Below, piece after piece: positions 23,261 through 34,377 of a stretch of 64,000 nucleotides of DNA (its first letter is position 1; each line of letters starts with the position of its first letter). The notes beneath the pieces were generated by a model. It was not told the origin of the DNA and searched no databases. It saw only the letters and a program-made list of their open reading frames with translations. The translations under genes were made by a program, and so were the position numbers. The stretch is from the NCBI RefSeq assembly GCF_051020765.1, contig NC_134943.1:9858001-9922000 (forward strand), read 5' to 3'. This DNA comes from Lasioglossum baleicum. Its lineage: Eukaryota; Arthropoda; Insecta; Hymenoptera; Halictidae.

Positions 23261-24489
23261 CAATCATGTCTTATAGATCGTTCACTTGATCCACTGTATC
23301 GTTATACATTCCTTAAAATCTCGACTGCTTTATCGAATAATAGTTGACTTGAACCACTATATCCTTACACATTTCTTAAAATATCGACTGATTTATCGCT
23401 GACTCGCATCACAGTATTTTTATATATTTCTGAAAATCCTGCCTGAATAATAGTTGACTTGAACCACTATATCCTTACACATTTCTTAAAATCTCGACCG
23501 ATTTATCGCTGACTCGCATCACAGTATTTTTATATATTTCTTAAAATCCTGCCTGAATAATAGTTGACTTGAACCACTATATCTTTACACATTTCTTAAA
23601 ATCTCGACCGATTTATCGCTGACTCGCATCACAGTGTTTCTATATATTTCTTAAAATCCTGCCTGAATAATATTTGAATTGAACCACTATATCCTTACAC
23701 ATTTCTTAAAATCTCGACCGATTTATCGTTGACGCGCATCACAGTATTTTTATATATTTCTTAAAATCCTGCCTGAATAATAGTTGACTTGAACCACTAT
23801 ATCCTTACACATTCCTTAAAATCTCGACTGATTTATCGCTGACTCGAATCACAGTATTTTTATATATTTCTTAAAATCCTGCCTGAATAATAGTTGACTT
23901 GAATCACAGTATGTTTATACATTTCTTAAAATCCTGCCTGAATAATAGTTGACTTGAACCACTATATCCTTACACATTTCTTAAAATCTCAACTGATTTA
24001 TCGCTGACTCGCATCACAGTATTTTTATATATTTCTTAAAATCCTGCCTGAATAATAGTTGAATTGAACCACTATATCCTTACACATTTCTTAAAATCTC
24101 GACTGATTTATCGTTGACTCGCATCACAGTATTTTTATATATTTCTTAAAATCCTGCCTGAATAATAGTTGACTTGAACCACTATATCCTTACACATTTC
24201 TTAAAATCTCGACTGATTTATCGCTGACTCGCATCACAGTATTTTTATATATTTCTTAAAATCCTGCCTGAATAATAGTTGAATTGAACCACTATATCCT
24301 TACACATTCCTTAAAATCTCGACTGATTTATCGCTGACTCGCATCACAGTGTTTTTATATATTTCTTAAAATCCTGCCTGAATAATAGTTGACTTGAACC
24401 ACTATATCCTTACACATTTCTTAAAATCTCGACTGATTTATCGTTGACTCGAACCACTGGATTTTCATGTATTCCTTACAATCCTGCCA
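23261..24489 (+). repeat. 110-bp dimeric tandem array (55-bp half units)
   Basis: GCCTGAATAA recurs at 23441, 23551, 23661, 23771, 23881, 23936, 24046, 24156, 24266 and 24376: all steps are 110 bp except one of 55. Each 110-bp unit contains two related halves, one with GACTTGAACCACTATATCC, the other with GACTCGCATCACAGTATTTT, both followed by TTCTTAAAATC. The 55-bp step at 23881-23935 is a hybrid half unit. Confidence 0.97.
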
Positions 24490-24785
24490 GAATAATACTC
24501 GAATTTCAACTCGATTATGCACATTATTTGGGACTATGCTGCAACAGTTTCTCTTCGAGGAACATATTCCCAGTGTTTTAAAAAATCCTCATGATTCTAG
24601 AGCATTTGTTCAAATGAAAATCGCCGAGGTTTTATAGAATAATACTCGAATTTCAAGTCGATTATGCACATTATTTGCGACTATGCTGCAACAGTTTCTC
24701 TTCGAGGAACATATTCCCAGTGTTTTAAAAAATCCTCATGATTCTAGAGCATTCGTTCAGATAAAAATCGCCGAGGTTTTATGTA
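24490..24785. repeat. 148-bp tandem duplication, 2 units
   Basis: GAATAATACTCGAATTTCAA starts at 24490 and at 24638. The units differ at only a handful of positions through GCTGCAACAGTTTCTCTTCG and ATCGCCGAGGTTTTAT. It begins exactly where the 110-bp array stops. Confidence 0.95.
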
Positions 24786-25625
24786 CATTTAGCGTTGTCA
24801 TTTTTTCGAGCGTTTCTATCGCGAGAACACCTGTTTCTCCTCGCTTTATTTTCCGTTCCTGACGACAGAATTCAAAACGAAAATGAGAGATGACTCGTCG
24901 ACGGTCGTTTCGCGGCTCCGTTGGTCGCTCGCTTATTTTTAGCTCGTGCACCACCTTACAACGAGGCTGCACTGCATCCCTGCCGCCTCTGAAGCACGAT
25001 CGATATGCTCGGTGTGCGCGTTCAACCGCAAAAACTCAGCCTCGAAATATCGGGCCGGCTTTTTAGGCCGGTTTCCACCGTTCCGCCGACAGATTGCGTG
25101 TCTGTGCGGCTTCCGAGACGAGAAATACGATCTCCGTCCTCGGAAACAAACGAAGAAGGGCTGACTTGGGTTTCGTAGAACGCGGATCGGATGGGAATAA
25201 GGATCTGCAGAGACTCGCACGACAGGAGAGAATGCCGTCGAGTGATCGTTAGCCGAGGAACTGAGTCGCGACGATAACAAGCGATTTAATTGGTGGCGAT
25301 CGCGCGAAATAAAACACTCTATCGAGTCATCTCCGCTGACCGATACTACTCAATCCCGAGCGGTCGAGCGTCTCGTTAATCCGCGAACCTCACCTTGTTC
25401 GTCTGGGAAAATTTTTACTTGATTATTGACTTTGCACAGCGAAATGAAATTGTCACTGACCTGGACTACCGAATTTGTCATTAAAAACAGTTTTGACGCA
25501 TTTGATTTGACGCATACAACAACTCGGCAAGCTAATATAAGCGTGAGAAAAAAGAATGATGAAGTTTAATACAAATATAGCACAATATTCAAGTGGCTAA
25601 AGCGTTGGTTGTAACTCCTGGCGGT
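24786..25625. other. Unique stretch, no gene recognised
   Basis: GC-rich at 24.9-25.35 kb, AT-rich afterwards. Positions 25505-25555 share CGCATACAACAAC and GGCAAGCTAATATAAGCGTG with 44400-44450. No coding region recognised. Confidence 0.4.
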
Positions 25626-25629
25626 CTTA

Positions 25630-26070
25630 ATTTACGTCTCGTACTACTAACTTCCCCCTAAATTTCTTTCTCAAAGCAGCCGCAAGCCCATTCGTCCCCT
25701 CGAGCTACTATTTCCGTCTTCATAACATTGCAGACTTTATCAGCGGCTTGTGCCACACTAATTTTTCCCAGGTAAAAGGGTGTCGGCTTTGACTTGAACT
25801 ACTAGTTCTCGTCCGTTACAAGCCCGCCTGACCAATTGCTGGCTCGAACCACTAATTCTCTCTCTCTCTCCCCTAAAAAACGATCGGTTTAATCCCCTCG
25901 ACTCGTACCACTAGCCTCCCGTTCGTGACACCGACGCGTTAATCGCCGAGTTCTTCTACTGATTACCCACTCGTTGCAACGGCGACGAGTTTATCATCAA
26001 TCTCATCCACTTGTTTGCGCCGGTTGCAACAGTGTTGCGCTAATCGTCGATCTCTGCAAACAGTTTCCGC
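25630..26070 (+). repeat. Degenerate ~50-bp repeat field with CTCGTACCACTA motif
   Basis: Degraded motifs end at roughly 45-60 bp steps: CTCGTACTACTA (25638), CGAGCTACTA (25701), GGCTTGTGCCACACTA (25745), GACTTGAACTACTA (25791), GGCTCGAACCACTA (25841), GACTCGTACCACTA (25900), GAGTTCTTCTACTG (25948). The spacers are unrelated in sequence but keep GTTAATC-like words. Confidence 0.65.
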
Positions 26071-27635
26071 ACGTTTTAAATCACGGTGTGCTCGATGTAA
26101 ATACGACGCTACTTCCGCGCACCTCCTCCCTGTAAGAGGATACACCCCGGGAAAGTTGGTCAACGAAGGGACAGGATTTATTAACTTGCAGACTGGGCGA
26201 CTCGCTACGGCATGTGTCACGTCGCGCTTAATTTCCAGGGCGCGCGTAACTTCGTCTAGATGCGTATTAAATTATTTATTCTTGCATTCGCGTGCGACCG
26301 ACGGCCGCGTGCTGCAAAATTATATGCTCTCTCGGCATGCATTTAAAAAATGTATCACGTAATCATAATTTTATTGCCGAAGCATTCAGCACTGGGACGG
26401 GTTTAATCGAGTCTGCAATCAAGGGCACTCTCAATTTAACACTTTTTGAATTAAACGATTGTTCGTACTACTGGAATTTCTTTCGAGTACCGAACGTCGT
26501 TAGAATCTTGCCACGGCGAGTAAAAAATGAAACGCGTAATCGTAACTTCATTGCTGAAGCAGAAAACATGTATGGACATCAGTTTTACAAACGTTTGTGC
26601 AGGCTTTAATAAAGTATAACGATAATATATTTCTGAGGGAACTTGAAAAATATTCCGATGCCGGACATTAAAATATGAAAATCGGAAATTCCTTTGCGTT
26701 CGTTCTGTACAGGCGAGAACAGGATTTAAAATCTTTTGTTCGGGCTGTTTTGCAAGTTCGAGGGGGATCTCGCCGGATCAACAACGCGCGGTTTAGCGCT
26801 TTCTTTCTTTCTCCAATTAATCACGCAGCGCCGTTGTCAGGGGAAGTTCTAGCGGCACCGGCCGAGAGCAATCGGATGGTCGTTAGTCGAAGAATTAAGA
26901 AGTTGCGAGCGATAACAAGCGACCGTCTAATTGCGAAGCAACCGGTTGAACAAGCAAAGCCGGTATCCACTTCCGGACGGGGCGGCTAGCTTGTAATTGA
27001 AGCAAAACCCGTCTAATTACCCGCGGAGGAGCCCGAGCTGGAAAGAAGAAGCTCTCTCTCTCTCTCGTTCGCCTGCTGTCTCTTTGTCTTCCAGCTCTCG
27101 AAGATCCGCGGGAATTCTCGACGACGGGGAAACCACGCGGACAGAGTATCCGCGTGATTAATTCAGAAGTCTCGAGCGTCGCACCGAGACAAAGCGGCCA
27201 GCCGACACAAAAGCGCAAGCCTTTGTTCTTATTTAACGCGGCACAATCCTCGAGATAAGGGTCACGGGCGCACAATACGCCACGGCCGGGATAATTTCGC
27301 GAACGTCCAGGCAACGCTGCGCTCGTCCCGTCGCGACGACAGAAACGGAACCATCGACGTCGATACGTCGACGATCGCTATTCTCGACGAATATATGTGT
27401 GGTTGCAAGGAAGAACGCCGCATGTCGCGTACTTTCACTTTCCAGGTGTTGCCGTTCAAAGTTTTCGTCACTAATTCTTCTCATCGGACATCGGTAAAAT
27501 TGCATTATGCTTTCGAGCCTTCCGAGTTTGTTGTCACGACTTTCTTCTGGTCAATACGTAAATCGTATACTCTGAAGTTCAATTAAAGCATAAACTCAAA
27601 TTTACCCCCGTCGCTAAACTAAAATTCTTATTGTT
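26071..27635. other. Unique stretch, no gene recognised
   Basis: GC-balanced to GC-rich DNA, richest at 26.75-27.4 kb. ATTGTTCGTACTACTGG at about 26458 is one more isolated copy of the degraded ~50-bp motif. Open frames (to 139 codons, minus 26895-27314) overlap others and show no domain. Confidence 0.4.
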
Positions 27636-27760
27636 TATTCGTTGATCTACACTACTAGATTTCGTTCCTGAACCACTTCCACATCAATCATTGACATCTA
27701 TCACTCTCATCCATCTCTGGAACACTGTTGGATAAATCCCCGACTTAAACTAATATCTGC
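27636..27760 (+). repeat. Degenerate ~50-bp motif copies leading into the 144-bp array
   Basis: CGTTGATCTACACTACTAGA (27642) and ATTGACATCTATCACT (27692) fit the same degraded motif about 50 bp apart, immediately before the 144-bp array. Confidence 0.45.
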
Positions 27761-29465
27761 CAATATACTTTATAATCCAATTCTAAAACCACGAACATTT
27801 ATGGATATATAAGGAGATGCATTTGATGTAGAAAATGCACGAAAATTGGAAGGAACGTGATATGTAATAAACATTAGAGCATTACCATATTTTGTTGACT
27901 ACCTCCCAATATACTTAATAATCCAATTTCAAAACCACGAACATTTTCGAATATAAAAAGAGATGCATTTGATGCAGAAAATGCACGAAAATTTGAAAGA
28001 ACGTGATCTGTCATACACATTAGAGCATTACCATTTTGTTGACTACCTCCCAACATACTTTATAATCCAATTCCAGAACCACAAACATTTATGAAAGTAA
28101 AAGGAGATGTTAGGAACGGTAAAGGAATTAGGATAAAAGGAACGTGATCTGTGATGAACACTAAAGCATTACCATTTCCTCCCAACATACTTTATAGTCA
28201 AATTCCAAAACCACAAACATTTATGAAAGTAAAAGGAGATGCATTTGATGCAGAAAATGCACGAAAAGTTGAAAGAACGTGATCTGTAATAAACACTAGA
28301 GCATTACCATTTTGTTGACTACCTCCCAACATACTTTATAATCCAATTCCAAAACCACAAACATTTATGAAAGTAAAAGGAGATGCATTTGATGCAGAAA
28401 ATGCACGAAAATTTGAAGGAACGCGATCTGCAATAAACAGTAGAGCATTACCATTTTGTTGACTACCTCCCAACATACTTTATAATCCAATTCCAAAACC
28501 ACAAACATTTATGAAAGTAAAAGGAGATGCATTTGATGCAGAAAATGCACGAAAAGTTGAAGGAACGTGATCTGTAATAAACACTAGAGCATTACCATAT
28601 TTTGTTGACTACCTCCCAATATACTTAATAATCCAATTCCAAAACCACGAAAGTTTTTAAATGTAAAAGGAGATGCATTTGATGCAGAAAATGCACGAAA
28701 ATTTGAAAGAACGTGATCTGTCATACACATTAGAGCATTACCATTTTGTTGATTGCCTCCCAATATACTTAATAATCCAATTCCAAAACCACGAACATTT
28801 TCGAATATAAAAAGAGATGCATTTGATGCAGAAAATGCACGAAAAGTTGAAAGAACGTGATCTGTAATAAACACTAGAGCATTATCATTTTGTTGACTAC
28901 CTCCCAACATACTTTATAATCCAATTCCAAAACCACAAACATTTATGAAAGTAAAAGGAGATGCATTTGATGCAGAAAATGCACGAAAATTTGAAGGAAC
29001 GTGATATGTAATAAACACTAGAGCATTACCATATTTTGTTGACTACCTCCCAATATACTTAATAATCCAATTCCAAAACCACGAGAATTTTTAAATGTAA
29101 AAGGAGATGCATTTGATGCAGAAAATGCACGAAAAGTTGAAAGAACGTGATCTGTAATACACACTAGAGCATTATCATTTTGTTGACTGCCTCCCAATAT
29201 ACTTTATAATCCAATTCCAAAACCACAAACATTTATGAAAGTAAAAGGAGATGTTAGGAACGGTAAAGGAATTAGGATAAAAGGAACGTGATCTGTGATG
29301 AACACTAGAGCATTACCATTTCCTCCCAACATACTTTATAGTCAAATTCCAAAACCACGAACATTTACGAAAGTAAAAGGAGACTCGTATAATGCAGAAA
29401 ATACTTGGAAAGTTAAAGGAACGTGATCTGCAATAAACAGTGGAGCTGTAACATTTTGTCGAGAG
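27761..29465. repeat. 144-bp tandem array, about 12 units with 132- and 146-bp variants
   Basis: CAAYATACTT occurs at 27761, 27907, 28051, 28183, 28327, 28471, 28617, 28761, 28905, 29051, 29195 and 29327. Steps are 144 or 146 bp, plus two of 132. The two 132-bp units share a private block with GTTAGGAACGGTAAAGGAAT and are each followed by a unit with TATAGTCAAATTCC; they lie 1144 bp apart. On the minus strand the 144-bp unit is open, giving a 48-residue periodic frame (words GGSQQN, DHVLSNFRAFSASNAS); a 2-bp insertion in the 146-bp units breaks it. I do not call a gene. Confidence 0.97.
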
Positions 29466-31139
29466 TATGGTTCCAACGTTGTGTGGATTTTATGGTGTTC
29501 CTGGTGCACCGAGGGTGTTAATGGTCGCGCGCGCCACGGTGTGCATTACCTGTAACGCCGAGACGGAGAATTCAAAGTGTTCAAGATTTAGCTCGGCTCG
29601 AAACTCCCGTGGCGAACAGAGCTCTGAAATTCCGTCTTCCGAGCTTATTACCGGCGACGCGATATGCGGCAGTCGGTGGTGGTGCCTCGCCTTTACACCG
29701 TTCCGTATTCATAATTCACCGGCGTGTAATGAAGACGTTTATTATTACCATTAAATACAGTCACGCGACACTGGAGAACACTCGTGGCAGGTCTGCCAGC
29801 ACGGAACACCGCTCGAATTGGTTGCAAAAGCAACAGAGAATGGATGGTCCGGTGTTTGCTGGACGAGCGGGGAACGATGGGATTTTTCGTAACAGCCGCG
29901 CCCGGAATTATTTCGAAAAAAACTGGACGCTCCTCTGGCTGGCCCGTTGAAAAAGCGAACGCGACGCGTATTTCGCTGGTTGCTCTATACAAGGTGTTCC
30001 AGAAATAGCGATTTAAAAATGCAGCGTCACAGTGATTCAACAGATGAGTCGAAAATGAATAGTGAAATTTTTTTGAGGTTCCGTTTTTGAGGAAAGAAAG
30101 TTTGAGAATTCGATACATTTATGTGCACTGTGTAGATTTCGTTTGATACACGCTGCACAATTCAGTTATCGAACAGTTCTTGCAACGCGCAGCGACATCA
30201 TTTTTGACGATGCTCGAGTGCGAAAACGATGTTTGCTATTCATTTATACAGCCCCCATTTCCCGGGGGCGAATCGAACGGCGTCGAAACTAATTTTCGAA
30301 TTAGCCCGCGGCGCTGGATCGTTTTTATTAGAGTAATTACTCGGGGGTGGAGTGCCCATAAAAAAAAAAGGTAGGCGAGCCTATACCGAGGGGGATGAGA
30401 GAGTGAGAGAGAGAGAGAGCTACCCTTCTTTCCGAGTAGGCAAACGACGACGAAACGGCAGCGTAATTTGGTTAACCGCCTCGCGTGGAAAACGTTTATC
30501 GACGAGAGCTGTTCCCTCCGAAGTGTTCCGCTTTCCGTCTGTCCTCGATTCGATAATTCCCAACCGCGAACGCGGTGTATCTTCGTGTTTGCCGATCGCG
30601 ATCGACTGGACACAGAGCGAGTATAACTGGATCCGACGATCATCTCCGGTGCGTTCGAACAGAGAAAAATAGAGAGATACAAATAGAAGATAGAAGAGCT
30701 ATAGAGACTGAGAGAGCTAGAGGGACAGAGAGTTGGCGAGACAGAGAGATAGAGAGATGATACTCTCCCGCGCGTGTAAACGTGGAGCGGAGGCAACGGC
30801 GCTCATAACGTTCGGCCGACGGCCTGTTCATCGATACCGCCGCGTGACAAACAATCGTCCCGATTAATTATGCGGCCTGTGATTTATTTGAGGGCCGGCC
30901 CAGGCATTTCAACGAGCCGTGACGCCGCGCAGCTGTCTCCCTGCCGCTGACACGAATGGACTTCGGGAAAACAATGTATGATGCGCGACCGCACGCGTGT
31001 CCCATTCAACCCGGGAACCCGTCGCGGGAAACCGGTGGTCGACGCTGACACTCGATCCAGAATGGATCACCGGGGAGACTTAAAAATCGTGTCAACGGCT
31101 GCGACAACAACCCTTTCTCCCCTTCACTTCGAACATTCG
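29466..31139. other. Unique region with a MITE end remnant, no gene recognised
   Basis: GC-rich at 29.5-29.95 and 30.83-31.1 kb. TACAAGGTGTTCCAGAAAT at 29988 looks like the left end of a TACAGGGTGTTC-type MITE, followed by GATGAGTCGAAAATGAATAG, but no right end is visible. Purine-rich GAGA tracts occur at 30395-30420 and 30665-30760. Frames of up to 186 codons (30236-30796, minus) are low-complexity Ser/Leu products of these tracts. Confidence 0.4.
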
Positions 31140-31886
31140 TAAAGTAGTATCGTAGAAAAATGAATTTTCGTTGAAAAATTACATTCCTTCACGAGGGTTA
31201 CTGTTCTTCGTTGCAGAGCTACTGTTTTTCGACTGCGAGAAAGAAAGAGAGAAGCTACATCTAGTTCATTAGTCGGAGAGTTATTGCGTTGCTCCGCGAG
31301 AGACCTATTAGATTCCGTCGCGAGAGAGCCGCTACATTCCTCCGGCGAGAAATCGTTATATTCTTTGGAGATAGAGCCCCCGTCTTTCTAAATGAGAGAT
31401 CGTCTGTGTTCCCAAGCGAGAGAGCTATTGCATTCCTCTGTGACGTAGCTGTTATATTCCTCCACGAGAGTGTCATTGTATTCCTGCAGAGAAGATCTAC
31501 TGTATATTTCTTTTTCGAGAGCCAATACATTCCCTCCGAACAGAGCAACCACATTCCTTCGTATAAGAGTCATTCCAGTTTTCCGTCAGAGAGCCGCTAC
31601 ATCCCTTCACCAGAAGGATTCCTAAACTACCGCATTCCTTCGTTTGAGAACTGTAACACTGCTTCGCGGGACAGCTGCAATATTCCCTGAAGAATTGTTT
31701 ATTCACTTCACGCGAGAGCTATTACGCTTCTGTGGAAGAGAGGCGAACGCATTCCTTCGCGAGAGAACTGTGCAAACATTCCTTTATCAGGCAGTTGTTA
31801 CGTTCCTTCATGCAAGAGTTACTCTGTTTCGATGCGGAGAAGCTTTCATACTTCTTCGGTGGAGAGCTATAACGTGCCTTAGCAAA
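31140..31886 (+). repeat. Degenerate ~28-30-bp repeat field (GAGAGCTATTACATTCCTTC-like)
   Basis: At least 20 loose copies of a unit combining GAGAGCYRYTACATTCC with TYCGCGAGAG run without interruption, for example GAGAGCCGCTACATTCCTCC (31326), GAGAGCTATTGCATTCCTCT (31420), GAGAGCCAATACATTCCCTC (31518). Frames on both strands stay open because of the repeat and are not genes. Confidence 0.85.

Positions 31887-31924
<38 letters not shown>
31887..31924. repeat. (AT)n microsatellite
   Basis: About 38 bp of AT dinucleotides with one TGT interruption, located between the degenerate field and the 169-bp array. Confidence 0.95.
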
Positions 31925-31935
31925 CGATCCTCTCA

Positions 31936-32612
31936 GAGCTTTTATATTCCTTCCTTGGATCGAGAAGCATTCTATTATTTTAGCAAAGAGCCACAACATT
32001 CCCTAATGAAGTAGAACTTCATCATTCCTCTGATGCAGAGCTTCTACATTCCTCCGAACAAGAGCCATTTTATCGTCAGAATATTTTAAATAATTGCTTC
32101 TCGCTGAGCTTTTATATTCCTTTCTTCGAGAGAATCTTTCCTACGATTTTCGCAAAGAGGTACTACATGCCCTAATGAAGTAGAAATTCAGCATCACTCT
32201 GATGCAGAGCTTCTACATTCCTCCGAACAAGAGTCATTTCATCATAAGAATATTTTAAATAATTGCTTCTCGCTGAGCTTTTATATTCCTTTCTTCAAGA
32301 GAATCTTTCCTACGATTTTAGCAAAGAGGTACTACATTCCCTAACGAAGTAGAACTTCATAATTCCTCTGATGCAGAGCTTCTACATTCCTCCGAACAAG
32401 AGCCATTTTATCGTCAGAATATTTTAAATAATTGCTTCTCGCTGAGCTTTTATATTCCTTTCTTCGAGAGAATCTTTTCTACGATTTTAGCAAAGAGTTA
32501 CAACATTCGCTAACGAAGTAGAACTTCATCATTCCTCTGATGCAGAGCTTCTACATTCCTCCGAACAGGAGCCATTTCATCATCAGAATATTTTAAACAA
32601 TTGCTCCTCGCT
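31936..32612 (+). repeat. 169-bp tandem array, 4 units, built from the ~28-bp repeat
   Basis: GAGCTTTTATATTCCTT-type starts lie at 31936, 32106, 32275 and 32444, with the array edge at 32613 (steps 170, 169, 169, 169). Each unit holds several of the ATTCCTC...GAGCTTCTACATTCC words of the field to its left, plus CAGAATATTTTAAATAATTG. Confidence 0.95.
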
Positions 32613-33474
32613 GAGTTTTCAGCGAATCAACCGAATCCCTGTGGGGACGTTGTGACGCGATATAGACGCATAATAATTCAAAGTAATACCGCAGCAGACT
32701 TTTCGGAGACCTTCCCAGCAGATCCACGGTGAAAGAGGAGCGTCTCGAGGAAAGTCGAATAATTTCGTGCGGAACGGGATAAGTCCTGGAAAAACTTTGG
32801 TTCCCGGACGCGCCGCGGGCTTTTGTCTCTGCCGAAGCCTTTGTTCCAGGAAAAGGAGTCTCTCTCTCTCTCTCTCTCTCTCTCTTACTCTATCCGGGAT
32901 GCGCCGTAAATAGACCAGAACGCAGAAGTTCATTTAAATTGCAGGAGGATCGGGTTCTCTGCCGGGTTTGCCACGAACCACGCGGGGCACATCGGCCAAC
33001 CAGCGTTGCAGCTACCCGCTGGCCAATTCCGACCGCAGCCCAGACCCGCCATTGTTCGGGCTATAGTTCAGGCCCGAATGCGATCCTCGATCCAGTCAGA
33101 TAATTGCCGCAGCGACGCATATCGAACTCACTAGCTCCAACAGCCACTCGCCTTAATTAGTTTCGTCCCGAGTCGAAAAAGAAATGAGTGACAGAAAATG
33201 AGTGCGAAAAACAATTTATGGCATCCAACTCTTCGGAGATCAAGACATAAATAGAGCGAGGCTCACACATTGTGTGCTTTCAAGTGGAACGTGCGTCCAC
33301 CATGTACCGTAATGTTCGAGAAACAATGCTGCGACCTCTAAATTTTCTTTTTTGGAAACCCTGGACGCCTGAGGACATCGTACACCGATCAGTGTGGTGC
33401 TCGAGCGCGGCGAGTGAAACATCGTCCGTGTCAGTTTTATTTCAATAGTGAGATAGTTTGTTTATAAATCATGA
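32613..33474. other. Unique stretch with (TC)n, no gene recognised
   Basis: Contains a (TC)n tract at 32859-32885. GC-rich to 33.15 kb. No domain recognised in any frame. Confidence 0.4.
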
Positions 33475-33482
33475 TAATCAGT

Positions 33483-34369
33483 CAGAGTTGTGCTAATTCA
33501 ATTACATTGTAATTCAATTACGTAATTGAATTACATTGTATTCACAATTATATAGTAATTCAACTACGTCGCAACTGAATTACATAATTCAAACCTTTCA
33601 ATTAATTCAATTACTATGTATTTTAATCAGATGTGTAATTGAAATACAATATAATTGAAATACAATATAATTAAAATACAGCTCTCCAAATTACAGCCCA
33701 GAACTTTGAAGAAGTGCGATATATTTTTATGTTTTTCTTTCATATATTTGTGTTTGCTGTCTGTGCGGTATTTCATTTTACTTACATATAATATTAATGT
33801 TCGTTTAATGAGTCTCATTAGATGATTGTCGTTATTTTTTCCTTTGATATACAATATATCGTAACCTAGGTAAAGTAGGGACATGTTTCCTTTTTCTGCT
33901 TTTCATGTTTATGTTTAAAATTAAAAAAATGTGTAACGCAGAAGTTATTTCTGTTCAGATATTATATACAAACTTATAATAATGAATTCTATTACTTTAT
34001 TATTCTTTAATTTTTAATTTTTATTTAATTGCATCGTATTATAATTGTAATCCATTTGCAATTACGAATTACATTGTAATTTAATTGAATGAAGATCTGA
34101 ATTATAAATTACAATATGACTGAATTACAATGTAATTTAATTTAATGAAGATCTGAATTATAAATTACTGACTGAATTACAGTATAATTCAATTATAATA
34201 CTTTGTAATTATAATTACTGGAGTAATTCAATTATAATACTTTGTAATTATAATTACTGGAGTAATTCAATTATAATACTTTGTAATTAGAATCACTGGA
34301 GTAATTCAATTATAATACTCTGTAATTATAATTACTGGAGTAATTCAATTGTAATTCTGCACAACTCTG
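33483..34369 (+). mobile_element. hAT-type MITE, family A copy 3
   Basis: Perfect 8-bp target duplication TAATCAGT (33475-33482 and 34370-34377). Ends CAGAGTTGTGCTAATTCAAT and ATTCTGCACAACTCTG. The longest of the four family A copies in the window at 887 bp. The interior has a short internal tandem array at 34182-34340. A minus-strand frame of 85 codons (33627-33884) is AT-rich and not transposase-like. Confidence 0.93.
34182..34340. repeat. 39-bp tandem repeat inside the hAT-type MITE, 4 units
   Basis: GAGTAATTCAATTATAATAC recurs at 34221, 34260 and 34299 with the next GAGTAATTC at 34338: exact 39-bp steps. Sibling copies have a single unit here. Confidence 0.92.
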
Positions 34370-34377
34370 TAATCAGT

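Noticed and set aside
30236..30796. 186-codon minus-strand frame with Ser/Leu/Tyr runs
   Set aside because: Produced by GAGA-rich tracts; not protein-like outside them.
31289..32006. Open frames of 97-133 codons on both strands in the ~28-bp repeat field
   Set aside because: Openness follows the repeat period; both strands are open together; no coding signal.
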